This document shows positions 63,800-64,000 of a DNA stretch of 64,000 nt, one piece after another. This stretch comes from Candidatus Methanomethylophilaceae archaeon. GTDB lineage: Archaea > Thermoplasmatota > Thermoplasmata > Methanomassiliicoccales > Methanomethylophilaceae. The stretch spans positions 1 through 64,000 of the forward strand of contig CALULN010000013.1 in assembly GCA_944321505.1 (NCBI GenBank). Reading direction: 5' to 3'. The notes under the pieces are model-generated. The model saw only the letters and a program-made list of their open reading frames with translations, had not been told where the DNA came from and searched no databases. Made by a program: the position numbers and the translations under genes. The number at the start of each line of letters is the position of its first letter. Positions within the stretch are counted from its first letter, which is position 1.

Positions 63800-64000
63800 A
63801 TGGCCATCGGAGAATCTCTGACCTGCCTGCTCTCGGGGCTGGGGGATGCGGGAGTGCTCCTCGGCGTGCTGCTGGTATTCCTCATCGACGCGCTGATGGT
63901 CCCCGCCCTGCCGGAGGTCTTCTTCATCGGCGCCTACACGACCCACCCCGACCCGCTCTTCGGGATCCTTCTCCTCACGGCATCCTTCATCGGCGAGGCA
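63800..64000 (+). CDS. Predicted multispanning membrane protein (partial, cut by window edge)
   Basis: An open frame from ATG at 63800 runs to the window end, 67 codons. It reads MAIGESLTCLLSGLGDAG, VLLGVLLVFLIDALMVPALP, EVFFIGAYTTHPDPLFGILL, LTASFIGEA: a long hydrophobic helix, then a loop with acidic and proline residues, then a second helix. The pattern (helix with Asp/Pro, then a re-entrant-like segment) recalls DedA/SNARE-associated or small-molecule transporter families, but I cannot assign it from this fragment. Codon use matches the neighbouring genes. Confidence 0.6.
   Translation, partial: MAIGESLTCLLSGLGDAGVLLGVLLVFLIDALMVPALPEVFFIGAYTTHPDPLFGILLLTASFIGEA

Noticed and set aside
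1-64000. CRISPR arrays, insertion sequences, prophage or integrated plasmid
   Set aside because: No regularly spaced repeats, transposase, integrase or phage structural genes were found; gene content is chromosomal throughout.

Overview
The window is dense archaeal chromosome (high GC, intergenic gaps mostly under 150 bases). It suggests a methanogen, most likely a member of the Thermoplasmata order Methanomassiliicoccales. The archaeal signature is strong: S19e/PDCD5/L39e/L31e/eIF6, a proteasome beta subunit beside the KH-domain nuclease aCPSF1, TrmY, SRP54 with an Alu-type SRP RNA, archaeal PheT, HMG-CoA reductase, TATA boxes about 25 bases before many start codons, and leaderless genes. 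Methanogenesis marker protein 2 and an MptE-like enzyme of tetrahydromethanopterin synthesis point to a methanogen. The order-level placement is an inference from gene content and GC, not a measured phylogeny.

Layout. 1-5.7 kb: a cut inositol-monophosphatase gene, an iron-sulfur flavoprotein, a YbjN-like protein, tRNA-Leu, a thymidylate-kinase-like protein, indolepyruvate ferredoxin oxidoreductase (iorAB), then a short FtsZ-like GTPase behind a tandem ribbon-helix-helix regulator with a palindromic operator candidate. 5.9-13.9 kb: leuS, the B12-dependent ribonucleotide reductase, an InlB-repeat surface protein and ubiX. 14.1-16.0 kb: the ribosomal/translation operon rps19e-pdcd5-rpl39e-rpl31e-eif6. 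16-21.5 kb: a metallo-beta-lactamase-fold hydrolase, DUF373, mptE, an M50 protease, marker protein 2 and the SRP RNA. 21.5-26.3 kb: two phenylacetate-CoA ligases with an ACT protein and a G-domain-degenerate EF1A paralogue. Together with iorAB these fit reversible arylpyruvate/arylacetyl-CoA chemistry.

26.3-34.2 kb: small regulatory and enzyme genes, an HTH-cupin regulator with an acyl-CoA synthetase, two pseudopilin-like genes and a U32 peptidase-family protein. 34.3-38.2 kb: a type IV pilus/Tad-like export operon (Cys-rich protein, ATPase, membrane platform). The pilin pair and the export operon lie on opposite strands about 2 kb apart, yet share an almost identical promoter element at the same distance from their start codons. 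38.3-46.3 kb: proteasome, aCPSF1, rubrerythrin, TPR protein, deoxyribosyltransferase-like protein, hmgA, pheT and a degenerate peroxiredoxin. 46.2-52.7 kb: one tightly packed minus-strand run, srp54-trmY-Zn ribbon-CoaD/NTPase fusion-GlcD/Ldh-etfB-etfA, which ends in a lactate-dehydrogenase/EtfAB-type flavoprotein module.

52.9-64 kb: an ACT-ACT-metallo-beta-lactamase fusion, another acyl-CoA synthetase, a coiled-coil protein, purB, a split-barrel flavoprotein, an HGSNAT-like acyltransferase, tRNA-Ala, a structured non-coding stretch, a DUF4143 ATPase with duplicated palindromic operators, a secreted/anchored protein, an inverted-repeat-rich intergenic region with a C11 tract, and a membrane-protein gene cut by the right edge. 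I saw no CRISPR array, insertion sequence, prophage or replication origin.
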